NCBI RefSeq assembly: GCF_004799325.1 | Contig: NZ_SSMD01000002.1 | Location: 434,001 to 498,000, forward strand | Direction of reading: 5' to 3' | Source: Thalassobius vesicularis | GTDB lineage: Bacteria > Pseudomonadota > Alphaproteobacteria > Rhodobacterales > Rhodobacteraceae | DNA: 64,000 bases | Part shown: piece after piece, positions 26,384 to 36,270 of the stretch | Position numbering within the stretch: position 1 is the first letter of the stretch | Layout: every line of letters starts with the position of its first letter | The notes under the pieces: generated by a model | The model's input: only the letters and a program-made list of their open reading frames with translations | What the model was told of the DNA's origin: nothing | Database searches by the model: none | Position numbers and translations under genes: made by a program

Positions 26384-27796
26384 TCAGGGCAGCCAGCGTT
26401 GCACCAGCCGCACCACCCGTTTGACCGTCATGTTATCAAACAGTTTCGGAGAGAAATAGGCACCCGCCGCCCGCTTGTTAAGCTCTGCGATGGTCGGATA
26501 GGGGGCAATCATCGCTGAAATCCCTGCCATTTTGACCCCGTTGGCGATAGCCAGCGACCATGTGGCGATCAATTCGCCCGCCTGATGGCCAACGATCGAG
26601 GCCCCGACGGGCCGCCCCTTGACCACCATCACCTTGATCAGGCCACGGGTCTGGCGCGTGGCGATGGCGCGGTCGTTGTGGTGATAGTCGAACCGGGCGA
26701 CCTCCAGCTTGTCGCCGTATTGCTCGCGCGCCTGCGCTTCGGTCAGGCCGACCTGAGCGATCTCGGGGTCGGTATAGGTGGCCCATGGGATATGCGCGGT
26801 GTTCACGCGCGCGGGCAGGCCGAACAGCGCCTCGCGGATGATCAGCCCGGCGTGATAGCCCGCGACATGGGTGAATTGCAGCCCGCCCGCCACGTCGCCG
26901 ATGGCATAGACCTTGCGGTTCGAGGTCCGCAGGCGCCCGTCCACCGTGATCCCGGCGCGGGTATGGGCGATGCCGGCGGCGTCCAGATTCAGCTGCTCGA
27001 TATTCGGTTTGCGCCCCACCGCGACCAGCAGGTGCGAGCCGGTGAAAGCACCCTTGGAGGTCTGCACGGTGATCCCGTTTTCCGCACTGATACGCTCGGC
27101 CAAAGCGCCCTCGACGATCTCGACGCCCTCGTCCCGCAGCGCCGCCAGCGCGATGGCGGCCAGTTCCGGGTCATCCTTGCCCAGCGCCTTCGCGCCCTCG
27201 ATCACGGTGACCTTGCAACCCAGCCGGACATGCGCCTGCGCCATCTCCATCCCGATGGGGCCGCCGCCGATGATCAGCAGGTGCCCGGGCTTTTCGCGCA
27301 GATCGAACAGGGTTTCGTTGGTCAGGTAGGGCACATCCGCCAGCCCCGGAATCGGCGGCACCAAGGGCGAGGAGCCCGTCGCGATCACGATCCGCCGCGC
27401 GGTGATGGTATCCTCGCCCGCCTGCACGGTGCGCGGCCCGGTGAAGCGGCCGAACTCGCGGATCACCCGCACGCCCAGCCCTTCGAACCGTTCCTGGCTG
27501 TCCACGGGGGCGATCCGGGCGATCACGGCGGCCACATGATCCTTGGCCGCCGCATAATCCACCTGCGGGGCCACGGGTGTGATCCCCATCGCCGCGCCCG
27601 CCGTCATCGCATGGGCCGCATGACCCGCCGCCAGCAGCGCCTTGGACGGCACGCAGCCGTAGTTCAGGCAATCGCCGCCCATCTTGTGCCCCTCCAGCAG
27701 GGTCACATCGGCGCCCATCTGGACGGCCCCGGCGGCCACGGACAACCCGCCCGAGCCCGCGCCGATCACCAGCAGATCCGTCTTGATCTGAGCCAT
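26384..27796 (-). CDS. FAD-dependent pyridine-nucleotide disulphide oxidoreductase (mercuric-reductase/LPD-like)
   Basis: 470 residues. FAD site LLVIGAGSGGLSVAAGA, redox disulphide GGDCLNYGCVPSKALL, NAD(P) site LLIIGGGPIGMEMAQAH, and the second FAD site YAIGDVAGGLQFTHVA are all present. At the C terminus the expected HPT..E of dihydrolipoamide dehydrogenase reads YPTIAELNKRAAG, so the proton-relay His is Tyr while the Glu is kept. Substrate is unknown; lipoamide is unlikely. Its ATG shares a base with the stop of the TVP38-like gene (TAATG); the pairing of these two families recurs in bacteria and is sometimes a fusion. Confidence 0.88.
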   Translation of the reverse strand: MAQIKTDLLVIGAGSGGLSVAAGAVQMGADVTLLEGHKMGGDCLNYGCVPSKALLAAGHAAHAMTAGAAMGITPVAPQVDYAAAKDHVAAVIARIAPVDSQERFEGLGVRVIREFGRFTGPRTVQAGEDTITARRIVIATGSSPLVPPIPGLADVPYLTNETLFDLREKPGHLLIIGGGPIGMEMAQAHVRLGCKVTVIEGAKALGKDDPELAAIALAALRDEGVEIVEGALAERISAENGITVQTSKGAFTGSHLLVAVGRKPNIEQLNLDAAGIAHTRAGITVDGRLRTSNRKVYAIGDVAGGLQFTHVAGYHAGLIIREALFGLPARVNTAHIPWATYTDPEIAQVGLTEAQAREQYGDKLEVARFDYHHNDRAIATRQTRGLIKVMVVKGRPVGASIVGHQAGELIATWSLAIANGVKMAGISAMIAPYPTIAELNKRAAGAYFSPKLFDNMTVKRVVRLVQRWLP

Positions 27797-28527
27797 TACA
27801 GTCCTTTCCGGCCACGGGTGGCCTTGATTACGATCGGCAGCGCCGCCAGCGCGCACAGGCCCAGAATGGGCAGCAGGATGCGCGGCTCAAAGATCAGTCC
27901 CAGGTTCGGCGTCTCGCCACGGGCAAAGACCTCGCCCAGCCCCGCCCCGACCGAGGTGTAGACCAGCCCGCCCGGAATGATCCCCAGAAAGGTCGAGACC
28001 ACGAAGCGCCCCAGCGGCACCCCCACCATCGCCGGCACCAGGTTGGCCACGAAGAACGGCACGGCCGGCACCAGACGGATCAGGAACAGCATGGACCACT
28101 GGTTTTCGTCGATGCCGTCCTTGATGCGTTTGACGGCGCCGTGGCCTGCCTCCATCCGGGCGGCAAGGCGTTCACCCAGCCCCCAGCGCGCGGCCAGAAA
28201 GATGCCCACCGCCCCGATGGTCGCCGCCGAGACGTTGAACAGCACGCCCGGAAAGGTGCCGAACAGGAACCCGCCCGTCAGCGTCGCCACCAGCGCACCG
28301 GGCAATGAGAACGCCACGATCGCCACATAGGCCGCCATGAAGGCCAGCACCGTCAGCGCGTAATGCTGATCGCGGAACGCCAGCAGGGCCTGCCGGTTGT
28401 CCCGCAGCGCCTCGAACCCCAGCACGTCGCGCAGCAGGTAGCCGCCCACCAGCGCCACGGCCAGAATCACCGCCAGCGGCAGCATCCGGGCCCAGCCCCG
28501 GCGTTGCGAAATCCGTCCCTCTTGCAC
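27796..28527 (-). CDS. TVP38/TMEM64 (VTT-domain) membrane protein
   Basis: 243 residues from a GTG start at 28527, chosen for AAGGGGAG six bases upstream; a longer frame to 28593 lacks such support. The VTT/SNARE-associated domain is visible as SLPGALVATLTGGFLFGTFP and RLVPAVPFFVANLVPAMVG, with about five membrane helices. Proteins of this family move lipids or affect membrane homeostasis. It is coupled to the disulphide oxidoreductase. Confidence 0.9.
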   Translation of the reverse strand: MQEGRISQRRGWARMLPLAVILAVALVGGYLLRDVLGFEALRDNRQALLAFRDQHYALTVLAFMAAYVAIVAFSLPGALVATLTGGFLFGTFPGVLFNVSAATIGAVGIFLAARWGLGERLAARMEAGHGAVKRIKDGIDENQWSMLFLIRLVPAVPFFVANLVPAMVGVPLGRFVVSTFLGIIPGGLVYTSVGAGLGEVFARGETPNLGLIFEPRILLPILGLCALAALPIVIKATRGRKGL

Positions 28528-28708
28528 GGCAGTCTCCCCTTCTTCGGTGCGGCCAAGATGCGCGCAGGCCCGGTCAGATGATAGCCCGTTCACGCCGGGT
28601 TGATCGCCGGTGACCGCTCACGTAACGTTTTTTCAGGCCCAATTCGTCGACTGAAACATTCGCGCACGAAAACCGCAGCATTTTTGTTGCAAAACTGGCC
28701 ATGGGCAT

Positions 28709-28737
28709 TTGACTTCTGAAAAAGCCCCCCCTATAGA
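28709..28737 (+). promoter_or_regulatory. Promoter of the rpmH-rnpA operon
   Basis: TTGACT at 28709-28714, a 17-base spacer, TATAGA at 28732-28737, 78 bases before rpmH. This matches the form of the promoters found in front of rpmC and rplO in this window. Confidence 0.8.
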
Positions 28738-28815
28738 CCGGGCTTCGAATACCTGGGTCCGGCGAATCCGATCGCCTGCCCCAATGATGACCACAGTTGA
28801 TTTGGAGACGGAGCG

Positions 28816-28950
28816 ATGAAACGCACCTACCAGCCCTCGAACCTGGTTCGCAAGCGCCGCCACGGCTTCCGCGCACGTATGGCAACCAAAGCTGGCCGCA
28901 AGGTCCTGAACGCCCGTCGTGCACGCGGCCGCAAGTCGCTGAGCGCATAA
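28816..28950 (+). CDS. rpmH: 50S ribosomal protein L34
   Basis: 44 residues: [20 protein letters not shown] then [20 protein letters not shown] and SLSA, the full L34 pattern. GGAGACGGAGCG precedes the ATG. First gene of the rpmH-rnpA-yidD run. Confidence 0.98.
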   Translation: MKRTYQPSNLVRKRRHGFRARMATKAGRKVLNARRARGRKSLSA

Positions 28951-28970
28951 GCTCGGTCGACCAGACGGAC

Positions 28971-29387
28971 ATGACACCGCCGGAGGCCCCCGTGGATGGC
29001 AGTGCCAGCCCCGGGGATACGCCCCCGGCGGTGTCCGTTTGTCTGACGGTTCTCAAAACCCGGGCCGAGTTCCTGAAAGCCGCCAATGCGCGGCGTCAGG
29101 GCACCAAAGGCATGATGGTACAGGCGCGCAAACGTCGCGCTGATGAGCCCGCGCAGGGAATCCGCGTGGGCTTTACCTGTTCCAAGAAGGTTGGCAACGC
29201 CGTCGCCCGCAACCGCGCCAAACGGCGGCTGCGAGAGGTCGCCCGCATGATCCTGCCCGCGCATGGCCATGCCGGATGGGATTACGTTCTGATCGGCCGC
29301 GCCGGTGACACCGCCGCGCGCCCCTTTGTCGACCTGCAATCCGACCTTATCTATGCGCTGAAAAAGCTGCATCAGGATCGCTCATGA
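28971..29387 (+). CDS. rnpA: Ribonuclease P protein component
   Basis: 138 residues. RNase P protein assists the catalytic RNA in 5' maturation of tRNA. The RNR motif is [19 protein letters not shown], preceded by [12 protein letters not shown]. An alphaproteobacterial N-terminal extension (about 20 residues) is present before [17 protein letters not shown]. Start ATG 28971 lies 20 bases after rpmH. Confidence 0.96.
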   Translation: MTPPEAPVDGSASPGDTPPAVSVCLTVLKTRAEFLKAANARRQGTKGMMVQARKRRADEPAQGIRVGFTCSKKVGNAVARNRAKRRLREVARMILPAHGHAGWDYVLIGRAGDTAARPFVDLQSDLIYALKKLHQDRS

Positions 29388-29617
29388 CGCCCCTCGCCCA
29401 TATCGCCGCCCTGCCCGTGCGCGCCTATCGGCTGATCTTCAGCCCCTGGGTCGGGTATAACTGCCGCTACCAGCCCACCTGCAGCGCCTACGCGCTTGAG
29501 GCGCTGGAGAAACACGGCGCGATCCGTGGCAGCTGGCTGGCCCTGCGCCGCATCGGCCGCTGTCACCCCCTGGGCAGCGACGGCTATGACCCCGTCCCCG
29601 AGCCAAAGAAGAAATGA
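29384..29617 (+). CDS. yidD: Membrane protein insertion efficiency factor YidD
   Basis: 77 residues with the family pattern [31 protein letters not shown] and [17 protein letters not shown]. It helps YidC-dependent insertion at the inner membrane. It overlaps rnpA and ttcA by four bases each (ATGA). Confidence 0.97.
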   Translation: MTPLAHIAALPVRAYRLIFSPWVGYNCRYQPTCSAYALEALEKHGAIRGSWLALRRIGRCHPLGSDGYDPVPEPKKK

Positions 29618-30492
29618 CCATGCTGGACGACGATCTCGACGACATCCACCCGCTGTTCCACGGTGCGCCCTCCAGCACCGATTTCAAGAAGCTGCGCAAG
29701 CGGATCGTCCGCCACACCCGCGAAGCGATCGAGCAATACGGCATGATCGAACCCGGCGCGCGCTGGCTGGTCTGCCTGTCGGGCGGCAAGGACAGCTACA
29801 CCCTGCTGGCCGTGCTGCACGAGCTGAAATGGCGCGGTCTGCTGCCGGTCGAGCTGCTGGCCTGCAATCTGGACCAGGGCCAGCCCGGTTTCCCGGCCAC
29901 CGTCCTGCCCGAGTTCCTGCAAAAGATGGGCGTGCCCCACAGGATCGAGTATCAGGACACCTACTCTGTCGTCATGGACAAGGTGCCCCAAGGCCGGACC
30001 TACTGCGCGCTCTGCTCGCGTCTGCGGCGCGGCAACCTTTACCGAATCGCGCGCGAAGAAGGCTGCTCGGCCGTGGTGCTGGGCCATCACCGCGACGACA
30101 TTCTGGAAACCTTCTTCATGAACCTGTTCCACGGCGGGCGCCTGGCGACCATGCCGCCCAAGCTGGTCAATGAAGAGGGCGACCTGTTCGTTTACCGCCC
30201 CCTCGCTCATGTGGCCGAGGCCGATTGCGAGAAGTTCGCCCGCCTGATGAACTACCCCATCATCCCTTGCGATCTGTGTGGGTCTCAGGACGGTTTGCAG
30301 CGCCAGCAGGTCAAGCAAATCCTTGATGGATGGGAGAAAAACTCTCCCGGTCGGCGTCAGGTGATGTTCCGCGCGCTGATGAACATCCGCCCCTCGCACA
30401 TGCTGGACCCCAAGCTGTTCGACTTTGCCGGGCTGGCGCTGGGTAAGAACGATTTTCAGCAAATCGACACGGAAATTCCCAAGCTGCGTTAA
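29614..30492 (+). CDS. ttcA: tRNA 2-thiocytidine biosynthesis protein TtcA
   Basis: 292 residues. Fe-S-dependent PP-loop enzyme thiolating cytidine 32 of tRNA. The PP-loop is [16 protein letters not shown]; the two cluster CxxC motifs are [10 protein letters not shown] and [31 protein letters not shown] is also typical. Its coupling to yidD is a local feature of this family of bacteria. Confidence 0.96.
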   Translation: MTMLDDDLDDIHPLFHGAPSSTDFKKLRKRIVRHTREAIEQYGMIEPGARWLVCLSGGKDSYTLLAVLHELKWRGLLPVELLACNLDQGQPGFPATVLPEFLQKMGVPHRIEYQDTYSVVMDKVPQGRTYCALCSRLRRGNLYRIAREEGCSAVVLGHHRDDILETFFMNLFHGGRLATMPPKLVNEEGDLFVYRPLAHVAEADCEKFARLMNYPIIPCDLCGSQDGLQRQQVKQILDGWEKNSPGRRQVMFRALMNIRPSHMLDPKLFDFAGLALGKNDFQQIDTEIPKLR

Positions 30493-30548
30493 GGCCACGT
30501 TGAGACTCGGGCGCCTAGCTTTCCCACAACCGGAAAGAGAGGCCACCC

Positions 30549-32072
30549 ATGTCGCACACCCGCCTGCCGGCGCTGCCCCCCCTGCGGACCAGGCTCCGCT
30601 ATGCCCTGACCGGGCCGCATATTCTGGCGTTCCTGCCCGCCGCGGTGCTGGGCTCCTACTGGATTGGCGGCGAGGGGTATCTGCTGGCCATCTCGCTTGG
30701 CTTTCCGATGCTCTACGCGCTGGCGGGGGGCTTTGGTCAGATGGCCCGCCCGGTCGAACCGGCTGAATTGCCCCCGATCGAGGTGATCGCCGAATCCCGC
30801 CTGCAAGACGCCCACGCCCAGCAAAAGGCCTTTGCCATCTACCTGATCGCGCTGGACGATCATGACGAACTGCTGGATCGCTACGGCCGCGCCGCCACCC
30901 AACGTGTGATGGAGCGTGTGACCGACCGCGTCGGCGCGATTCTGCGGCAGGGCGATCTGGTCCTGCGCCCCGAAGAGGGCATGGTCGCCGTCGTCTTGGC
31001 CCCCGTCCGCCTGCTGGATCTGGAAAGCGCGATCCAACTGGCCCGCCGCCTGCAAGCCGCCGTCGAGGAACCGATCGCGCTGGATTCGACCAGCGTGTTC
31101 CTGTCCTGCTCCATCGGTTTCAGCCTCAGCCAACAGAACAGCCATCGCAACGGGCTGAAGATGATGCAGAACACGCTGGCCGCGCTGGACGACGCGCGCG
31201 CCAATGCCCCCTCGGCGATCCGCGCCTGGTCCGAAGGCATGCGCGCCCCCCGCCTGACCCGCGCCAACCTGACCGACCAGGCCGCCCGCGCGCTGGAGGA
31301 CGGCCAGATCCACCCGTGGTTCCAGCCCCAGATCTCTACCGATACCGGCCAGATTTCGGGGTTCGAGGCACTGGCCCGCTGGATTCATCCCCAACAGGGC
31401 ATCATCCCGCCGGGCGATTTCCTGCCCGTTCTGGCCAGCGCCGGCATGCTGGAACGGCTGGGCGAGGTGATGCTGTCCCGCTCCCTCACCGCAATCGCGG
31501 AATGGGATCGCGCCGGGGTGCACATCCCCACGGTCGGCGTCAACTTCTCCGAGGCCGAGCTACGCAACCCCAAACTGCTGAACCGGATCGAGTGGGAGCT
31601 GGACCGACACGAACTGTCCCCCGACCGCCTGACCATCGAGGTGCTGGAAACCGTCGTCGCTGCCTCGCCCGACGACATGATCGCCCTGAACATCAACGCC
31701 CTGTCGCAATATGGCTGCGCCGTCGATCTTGACGATTTCGGCACCGGGCATGCCTCGATTTCCTCGATCCGCCGCTTTGCCGTGAAACGGATCAAGATCG
31801 ACCGTTCCTTCGTGATGAAAGTGGACCGCGACCCCGAACAACAGCGCATGGTCACCGCGATCCTGTCGATGGCCGAACGGCTGGGCCTGGAAACCCTGGC
31901 CGAAGGGGTGGAAACCGCGGGCGAACATACCCTACTGGCGCAACTGGGCTGCGGCTATGTGCAGGGCTTCGGCATTGCCCGTCCGATGCCCTTTGCCCAG
32001 ACGCTGGACTGGATCCGCGCCCACGAAGCCAAGTTGAAACAGCCCCCTCTGATCGGACGCAAGCAGGTTTGA
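30549..32072 (+). CDS. Cyclic-di-GMP phosphodiesterase: EAL domain with degenerate GGDEF
   Basis: 507 residues. Two hydrophobic segments at about 22-60 anchor it. A GGDEF-like domain (about 85-235) has RPEEG where GGDEF is expected, so it should not make c-di-GMP. The EAL domain (about 250-495) is intact: GFEALARW, VNFSEAELRN, EVLET, DLDDFGTGHASI, KIDRSFV and EGVETAGE, giving all metal and base residues. c-di-GMP hydrolysis is therefore predicted. It lies between ttcA and yidC. Confidence 0.9.
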   Translation: MSHTRLPALPPLRTRLRYALTGPHILAFLPAAVLGSYWIGGEGYLLAISLGFPMLYALAGGFGQMARPVEPAELPPIEVIAESRLQDAHAQQKAFAIYLIALDDHDELLDRYGRAATQRVMERVTDRVGAILRQGDLVLRPEEGMVAVVLAPVRLLDLESAIQLARRLQAAVEEPIALDSTSVFLSCSIGFSLSQQNSHRNGLKMMQNTLAALDDARANAPSAIRAWSEGMRAPRLTRANLTDQAARALEDGQIHPWFQPQISTDTGQISGFEALARWIHPQQGIIPPGDFLPVLASAGMLERLGEVMLSRSLTAIAEWDRAGVHIPTVGVNFSEAELRNPKLLNRIEWELDRHELSPDRLTIEVLETVVAASPDDMIALNINALSQYGCAVDLDDFGTGHASISSIRRFAVKRIKIDRSFVMKVDRDPEQQRMVTAILSMAERLGLETLAEGVETAGEHTLLAQLGCGYVQGFGIARPMPFAQTLDWIRAHEAKLKQPPLIGRKQV

Positions 32073-32179
32073 ACAAGCGAAAGGCCGCATTCCCGGCGAA
32101 ATCCGGGGATTCCGCTTGACCTTTTTAGCCGCCCCCTGTTGAACCACCCACAACTTCACCAGGACAGGCTAGGATCCCG

Positions 32180-33967
32180 ATGGACGATCAGAACAAGAAC
32201 CTCATTTTGGCAACGGCGCTCAGCTTTGTCGTTATCCTTGTATGGTTCCTCCTCTTCCCGCCGCCGGAAAAACCGGCCGAAGATCCGAACGCGCCCGTCG
32301 CCACCACCGAGGTGACCAGCCCGGTCGCCCCTGCGACCCCTGCTGCCACGCCGGGCCAGTCCGTGACGGCCGAGTCCGCCTCGGACGCGCCGCGCCTGGC
32401 CATCGACACTCCGCGCCTGAAGGGCTCGATCTCGCTGCAGGGCGGCCGCATCGACCAGCTGTTCCTGAAGGACTACAACGAAACCATCGCCAAGGACTCG
32501 CCCACCGTGCAGGTCCTGTCGCCGGTCGGCTCTGACAACGCCTATTACGCGCTGTTCGGCTGGGCCGCAGGCGCTGGCATCGCGCCCGAAGGCGTGCCCG
32601 GCCCGAACACCGTCTGGGCGGTCGAAAGCGGCAGCACCCTTGCGCCCGCGACCCCCGTCACGCTGGTTTGGGACAACGGCAAGGGCCAGACCTTCCGCCG
32701 GATCATGTCGATCGACGACAACTACATGTTCTCGGTCGAGCAGACCGTCACCAACGCTGGCGACGCTTCGATTTCTCTGGCCCCCTATGGTGTGCTGGTC
32801 CGCCACGGCGAGCCGAAGAACGCCAAGAAGTTCTTCGTTCTGCACGAAGGCACCGTTGGCATGGCCGATGGCGAGCTGACCGAGACCACCTATGGCGACC
32901 TCGAAGATCTGGACTATAGCGAGCGTGAAGGCGCCCGCGCCGACGTGACCCAGGTCACCGAGACCGGCTGGATCGGCTTTACCGATCACTACTGGATGTC
33001 CACGCTGATCCCGGCCAAGGGCACCGCCTTCAAATCCGCGATCAAGTATGACGAGCGCCGCGACATCTTCCAGGCCGAGGCCGTGCAGCCGACGCAAACC
33101 GTCGCGCCCGGTGCCACCATTTCGGCCAAGACCCAGATGTTCTCGGGGGCCAAGGAATGGGAAGTCATCCGCGCCTACGAAGACAAGGGCGTCGAGAAAT
33201 TCGTCGACTCGATCGACTGGGGCTGGTTCTTCTTCCTGACCAAGCCGATCTTCCAGCTGCTGCACTTCCTGCACGGCTTCATCGGCAACATGGGCTGGTC
33301 GATCATCGCCCTGACCGTCGTGCTGAAGGCGATCGTTTTCCCGCTGGCCTACAAATCCTATTCGTCGATGGCGAAGATGAAGGAACTGCAGCCCAAGATG
33401 GAAGAGCTGAAAAAGGCCGCTGGTGACGATCGCGCCAAGGTCCAGCAAGCCATGATGGAGCTGTACAAGAAGGAAAAGGTGAACCCCGCCTCGGGCTGTC
33501 TGCCGATCCTGATCCAGATCCCGATCTTCTTCTCGCTCTACAAGGTGATCTTCGTCACGCTGGAACTGCGTCACGCACCGTGGTTCGGCTGGATTCAGGA
33601 CCTTTCGGCGCCCGATCCCAGCTCGATCCTGAACCTGTTCGGCCTGCTGTCGACCCCGGTTCCCGGCCCTGACAGCATCTTCGCGATCGTCAGCCTCGGC
33701 ATCCTGCCGATCCTGCTGGGCATCTCGATGTGGCTGCAGCAGAAACTGAACCCGGCACCCACCGATGCGACCCAGGCGATGATCTTTGCCTGGATGCCCT
33801 GGGTGTTCATGTTCATGCTGGGCAACTTTGCCAGCGGCCTGGTTCTGTACTGGATCACCAACAACACGATCACCTTCACGCAACAGTACCTGATCATGCG
33901 TAGCCACGGGTATCGCCCCGATGTGTTCGGCAACATCCGGTCCAGCTTCAAGAAGAAGAAGACGTGA
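32180..33967 (+). CDS. yidC: Membrane protein insertase YidC
   Basis: 595 residues. N-terminal helix NLILATALSFVVILVWFLLF, a large periplasmic domain (about 60-340, rich in Ala, Thr and Pro at first), then the conserved Oxa1 core with NMGWSIIALTVVLKAIVFPL, YKKEKVNPASGCLPILIQIP and a C-terminal basic tail ending FKKKKT. TTGACC at 32115 followed at 18 bases by TTGAAC may be a weak promoter. It overlaps the MOSC gene by GTGA. Confidence 0.97.
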   Translation: MDDQNKNLILATALSFVVILVWFLLFPPPEKPAEDPNAPVATTEVTSPVAPATPAATPGQSVTAESASDAPRLAIDTPRLKGSISLQGGRIDQLFLKDYNETIAKDSPTVQVLSPVGSDNAYYALFGWAAGAGIAPEGVPGPNTVWAVESGSTLAPATPVTLVWDNGKGQTFRRIMSIDDNYMFSVEQTVTNAGDASISLAPYGVLVRHGEPKNAKKFFVLHEGTVGMADGELTETTYGDLEDLDYSEREGARADVTQVTETGWIGFTDHYWMSTLIPAKGTAFKSAIKYDERRDIFQAEAVQPTQTVAPGATISAKTQMFSGAKEWEVIRAYEDKGVEKFVDSIDWGWFFFLTKPIFQLLHFLHGFIGNMGWSIIALTVVLKAIVFPLAYKSYSSMAKMKELQPKMEELKKAAGDDRAKVQQAMMELYKKEKVNPASGCLPILIQIPIFFSLYKVIFVTLELRHAPWFGWIQDLSAPDPSSILNLFGLLSTPVPGPDSIFAIVSLGILPILLGISMWLQQKLNPAPTDATQAMIFAWMPWVFMFMLGNFASGLVLYWITNNTITFTQQYLIMRSHGYRPDVFGNIRSSFKKKKT

Positions 33968-34713
33968 GCCATCTGGCCCAGATCATAAGGCATCCGATCA
34001 AATCCATCGGATACGAGACCCTGCAAAGCGCGCCCCTGACAAGGGGGCGCGCTCTGCCCTTTGACAGGGTGTGGGCCATCGCGCACGAGGCCGCCTCTTT
34101 CGGCGCCAACCCCACCGAATGGGCGCACAAGCGCAACTTCGTCCGTGGCGTTGCCGCGCCCGAGCTGATGGCCATCCGCGCCACGCTGGACGAGGCGACC
34201 GGCCTGGTCACCCTGACGCATCCGCGCGCCGGCACCATCACGCTGGACCCGGTTGCCCAGGCCGATGCGCTGCTGGACTGGGTGCGCCCCCTTTGGCCCG
34301 ACACCCGCCCCGCCGCCGCTGGCGTTGTCCACATCCCCGGCCAACCACTGGCCGACTGGCCGAACCCCTTCCTTGCGGTGCTGGGCATGGCCTCGCTGCG
34401 CGAATTGGGCGGCCATCTGGGCCAGGACCTGTCCGTCCACCGCTTCCGCGGCAACCTTTGGGTCGATGGCTGGGCCCCTTTCCAGGAATTCGATCTGATC
34501 GGCCGCCGCCTGCGTATTGGCGAGGCCGAGCTGGAGATCGTCCAGCGCATCACCCGCTGCGCCGCCACCACCACCAATCCCGAAACCGGAGTGCAGGATG
34601 CCGATACGCTGGCCGCCCTGAACACCCGATACGGCCACCAGGATTTCGGCACCTACGCTGTCGTCACGAAATCCGGTACAGTCGCCGTCAATGACCCCGT
34701 AGAGATCCTGTAA
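33964..34713 (+). CDS. MOSC-domain protein
   Basis: 249 residues, GTG start overlapping the yidC stop. N-terminal MOSC_N-like barrel ([29 protein letters not shown]) followed by the MOSC domain with [20 protein letters not shown] and the conserved Cys in [21 protein letters not shown] proteins bind molybdenum cofactor or handle sulphur groups. Location between yidC and engB is common in this group. The substrate is unknown. Confidence 0.93.
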   Translation: MSHLAQIIRHPIKSIGYETLQSAPLTRGRALPFDRVWAIAHEAASFGANPTEWAHKRNFVRGVAAPELMAIRATLDEATGLVTLTHPRAGTITLDPVAQADALLDWVRPLWPDTRPAAAGVVHIPGQPLADWPNPFLAVLGMASLRELGGHLGQDLSVHRFRGNLWVDGWAPFQEFDLIGRRLRIGEAELEIVQRITRCAATTTNPETGVQDADTLAALNTRYGHQDFGTYAVVTKSGTVAVNDPVEIL

Positions 34714-35363
34714 TGCACCTGCCGTTCCCCATCGCCGAAGAGCCCGATCCCCAGACCCAGGAAAAGGGTCGCCTGATGTTCGCGGGCCAGACCGATTTCC
34801 TGAAAGGCGTCGTCGCCATGTCCGGCCTGCCGCCGTCGGACCGGCTCGAGGTCTGCTTTGCCGGGCGTTCCAACGTCGGAAAATCCAGCCTGATCAACGC
34901 GCTGACCGGCCGCAAGGGCCTGGCGCGCGCCTCGAACACGCCGGGCCGCACGCAGGAAATCAACTTCTTCACCGTGGGCGAGGAGCACTACCTCGTCGAC
35001 CTGCCCGGCTATGGCTACGCCAACGCGCCCGTCGCCGTGGTCGAGAAATGGCAGAAACTGCTGAAACAGTACCTCTCGGGCCGCCAGAACCTGCGCCGCG
35101 CCTTCGTGCTGATCGACTCGCGCCACGGCATCAAGAAGGTGGACGAGGAAATCCTGTCCTTGCTGGACAGCGCCGCCGTCACCTTTCAGGTGGTGATGAC
35201 CAAGGCCGACAAGGTCAAGGCCGCCGACCGCGAAGCGATCCTCAAGCAGGTGCGCGAAAAGCTGGCCAAACACCCCGCCGCCTTCCCCGAGATCATCGTG
35301 ACCTCCTCGGAAAAAGGCGACGGCATCCCCACCTTGCGCGCCATCATCTCCACCCTGATCTGA
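34713..35363 (+). CDS. engB: Ribosome biogenesis GTPase EngB (YihA/YsxC)
   Basis: 216 residues. GTP-binding motifs: G1 [15 protein letters not shown]2 [13 protein letters not shown]3 DLPGYGYA, G4 MTKADK, G5-like VTSSEKGDG. Essential 50S assembly factor. Start shares its A with the MOSC stop (TAATG). Confidence 0.97.
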   Translation: MHLPFPIAEEPDPQTQEKGRLMFAGQTDFLKGVVAMSGLPPSDRLEVCFAGRSNVGKSSLINALTGRKGLARASNTPGRTQEINFFTVGEEHYLVDLPGYGYANAPVAVVEKWQKLLKQYLSGRQNLRRAFVLIDSRHGIKKVDEEILSLLDSAAVTFQVVMTKADKVKAADREAILKQVREKLAKHPAAFPEIIVTSSEKGDGIPTLRAIISTLI

Positions 35364-35364
35364 C

Positions 35365-35412
35365 CCGAAATCTTTCAAAGATTTCGGACCGGATTTTTTT
35401 CAAAAAATCCGG
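35365..35412. repeat. Bipartite double hairpin (copy 1), bidirectional terminator
   Basis: Stem CCGAAATCT/AGATTTCGG (35365-35387) followed at once by CCGGATTTTTT/AAAAAATCCGG (35389-35412). It lies between the convergent engB and SDR genes. Similar pairs occur at 38315-38361 and 54203-54250. Confidence 0.8.
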
Positions 35413-35420
35413 CGCCCGGC

Positions 35421-36155
35421 TCAGACGTGCTGGCCTCCGTTCACCTCGATCTCGGTCCCCGAGATGTACGAGGATGCGTCGGTGCACAGGAAATAGATCG
35501 TGTTGGCCACCTCGATGGTCTGGCCCAGCCGCCGCATCGGGATGTCCTCGATCAGCTTGTCCGTGCCCGGCGACAGGATTGCCGTTTCGATTTCGCCCGG
35601 CGCAATCGCATTCACCCGCACGCCCATCGGCCCGAAATCATTGGCCATCTCGCGCGTCAGCGCCTTCAGCGCGGCCTTCGACGTCGCATAGGCCGCCCCG
35701 GCGAACGGATGCACACGATACCCCGCGATTGAGGTCACGTTGACCACCGCGCCCTTCGCAGCGGCCAATTCCTCGCGCAGGCCCCTCGCCAGCACGACCG
35801 AGGCGAAAAAGTTCACATGGAACACTTGGCCCCAGGTCATCAGATCCGTGTCGATCGTGTTCAGCCGCGCACCCCCCGGGCCCTTTGGCGAAATCCCGGC
35901 GTTATTGACCAGCGCGTCCAGCTTGCCGTCCAGTTTCTCGCGGATTTCCTCGACCTTGTTGATCGTGTCCGTGGGGTCGGCCAGGTCGATCTGGATGTGG
36001 TTTTCCGACCCGCCGCCCCAGGGGCATTCCTTTGGAAACGCCTGGCGCGAGCAGGTGATCACCCGCCAGCCCTCGCGTGCGAAACGGCGCACGGTGGCGT
36101 GGCCGATGCCCCGGCTGGCCCCTGTCAGCAACAGTGTTTTTTGTCTTTCGGACAT
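35421..36155 (-). CDS. SDR-family oxidoreductase
   Basis: 244-residue classical short-chain dehydrogenase: TGASRGIGHATVRRFAREGW, NNAGISPKGPGG, the serine in VVNVTSIAGYRVHP, and catalytic AYATSKAALKAL. The C terminus YISGTEIEVNGGQHV is typical. The insertion PKECPWGGGSENHIQIDLAD after the Rossmann beta-2 strand is unusual. Substrate not predictable. Convergent with engB, divergent from argB. Confidence 0.9.
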   Translation of the reverse strand: MSERQKTLLLTGASRGIGHATVRRFAREGWRVITCSRQAFPKECPWGGGSENHIQIDLADPTDTINKVEEIREKLDGKLDALVNNAGISPKGPGGARLNTIDTDLMTWGQVFHVNFFASVVLARGLREELAAAKGAVVNVTSIAGYRVHPFAGAAYATSKAALKALTREMANDFGPMGVRVNAIAPGEIETAILSPGTDKLIEDIPMRRLGQTIEVANTIYFLCTDASSYISGTEIEVNGGQHV

Positions 36156-36270
36156 TGCTCTTTACCCCTGGATGATTAGCTGAAACCCTAGCACTGCCAT
36201 CGCCAAGTTCAACGTAGCACTTGGCACCCCCAGTCAGACCCTGTAACACAGGACGAATTTCGGGACGCAA

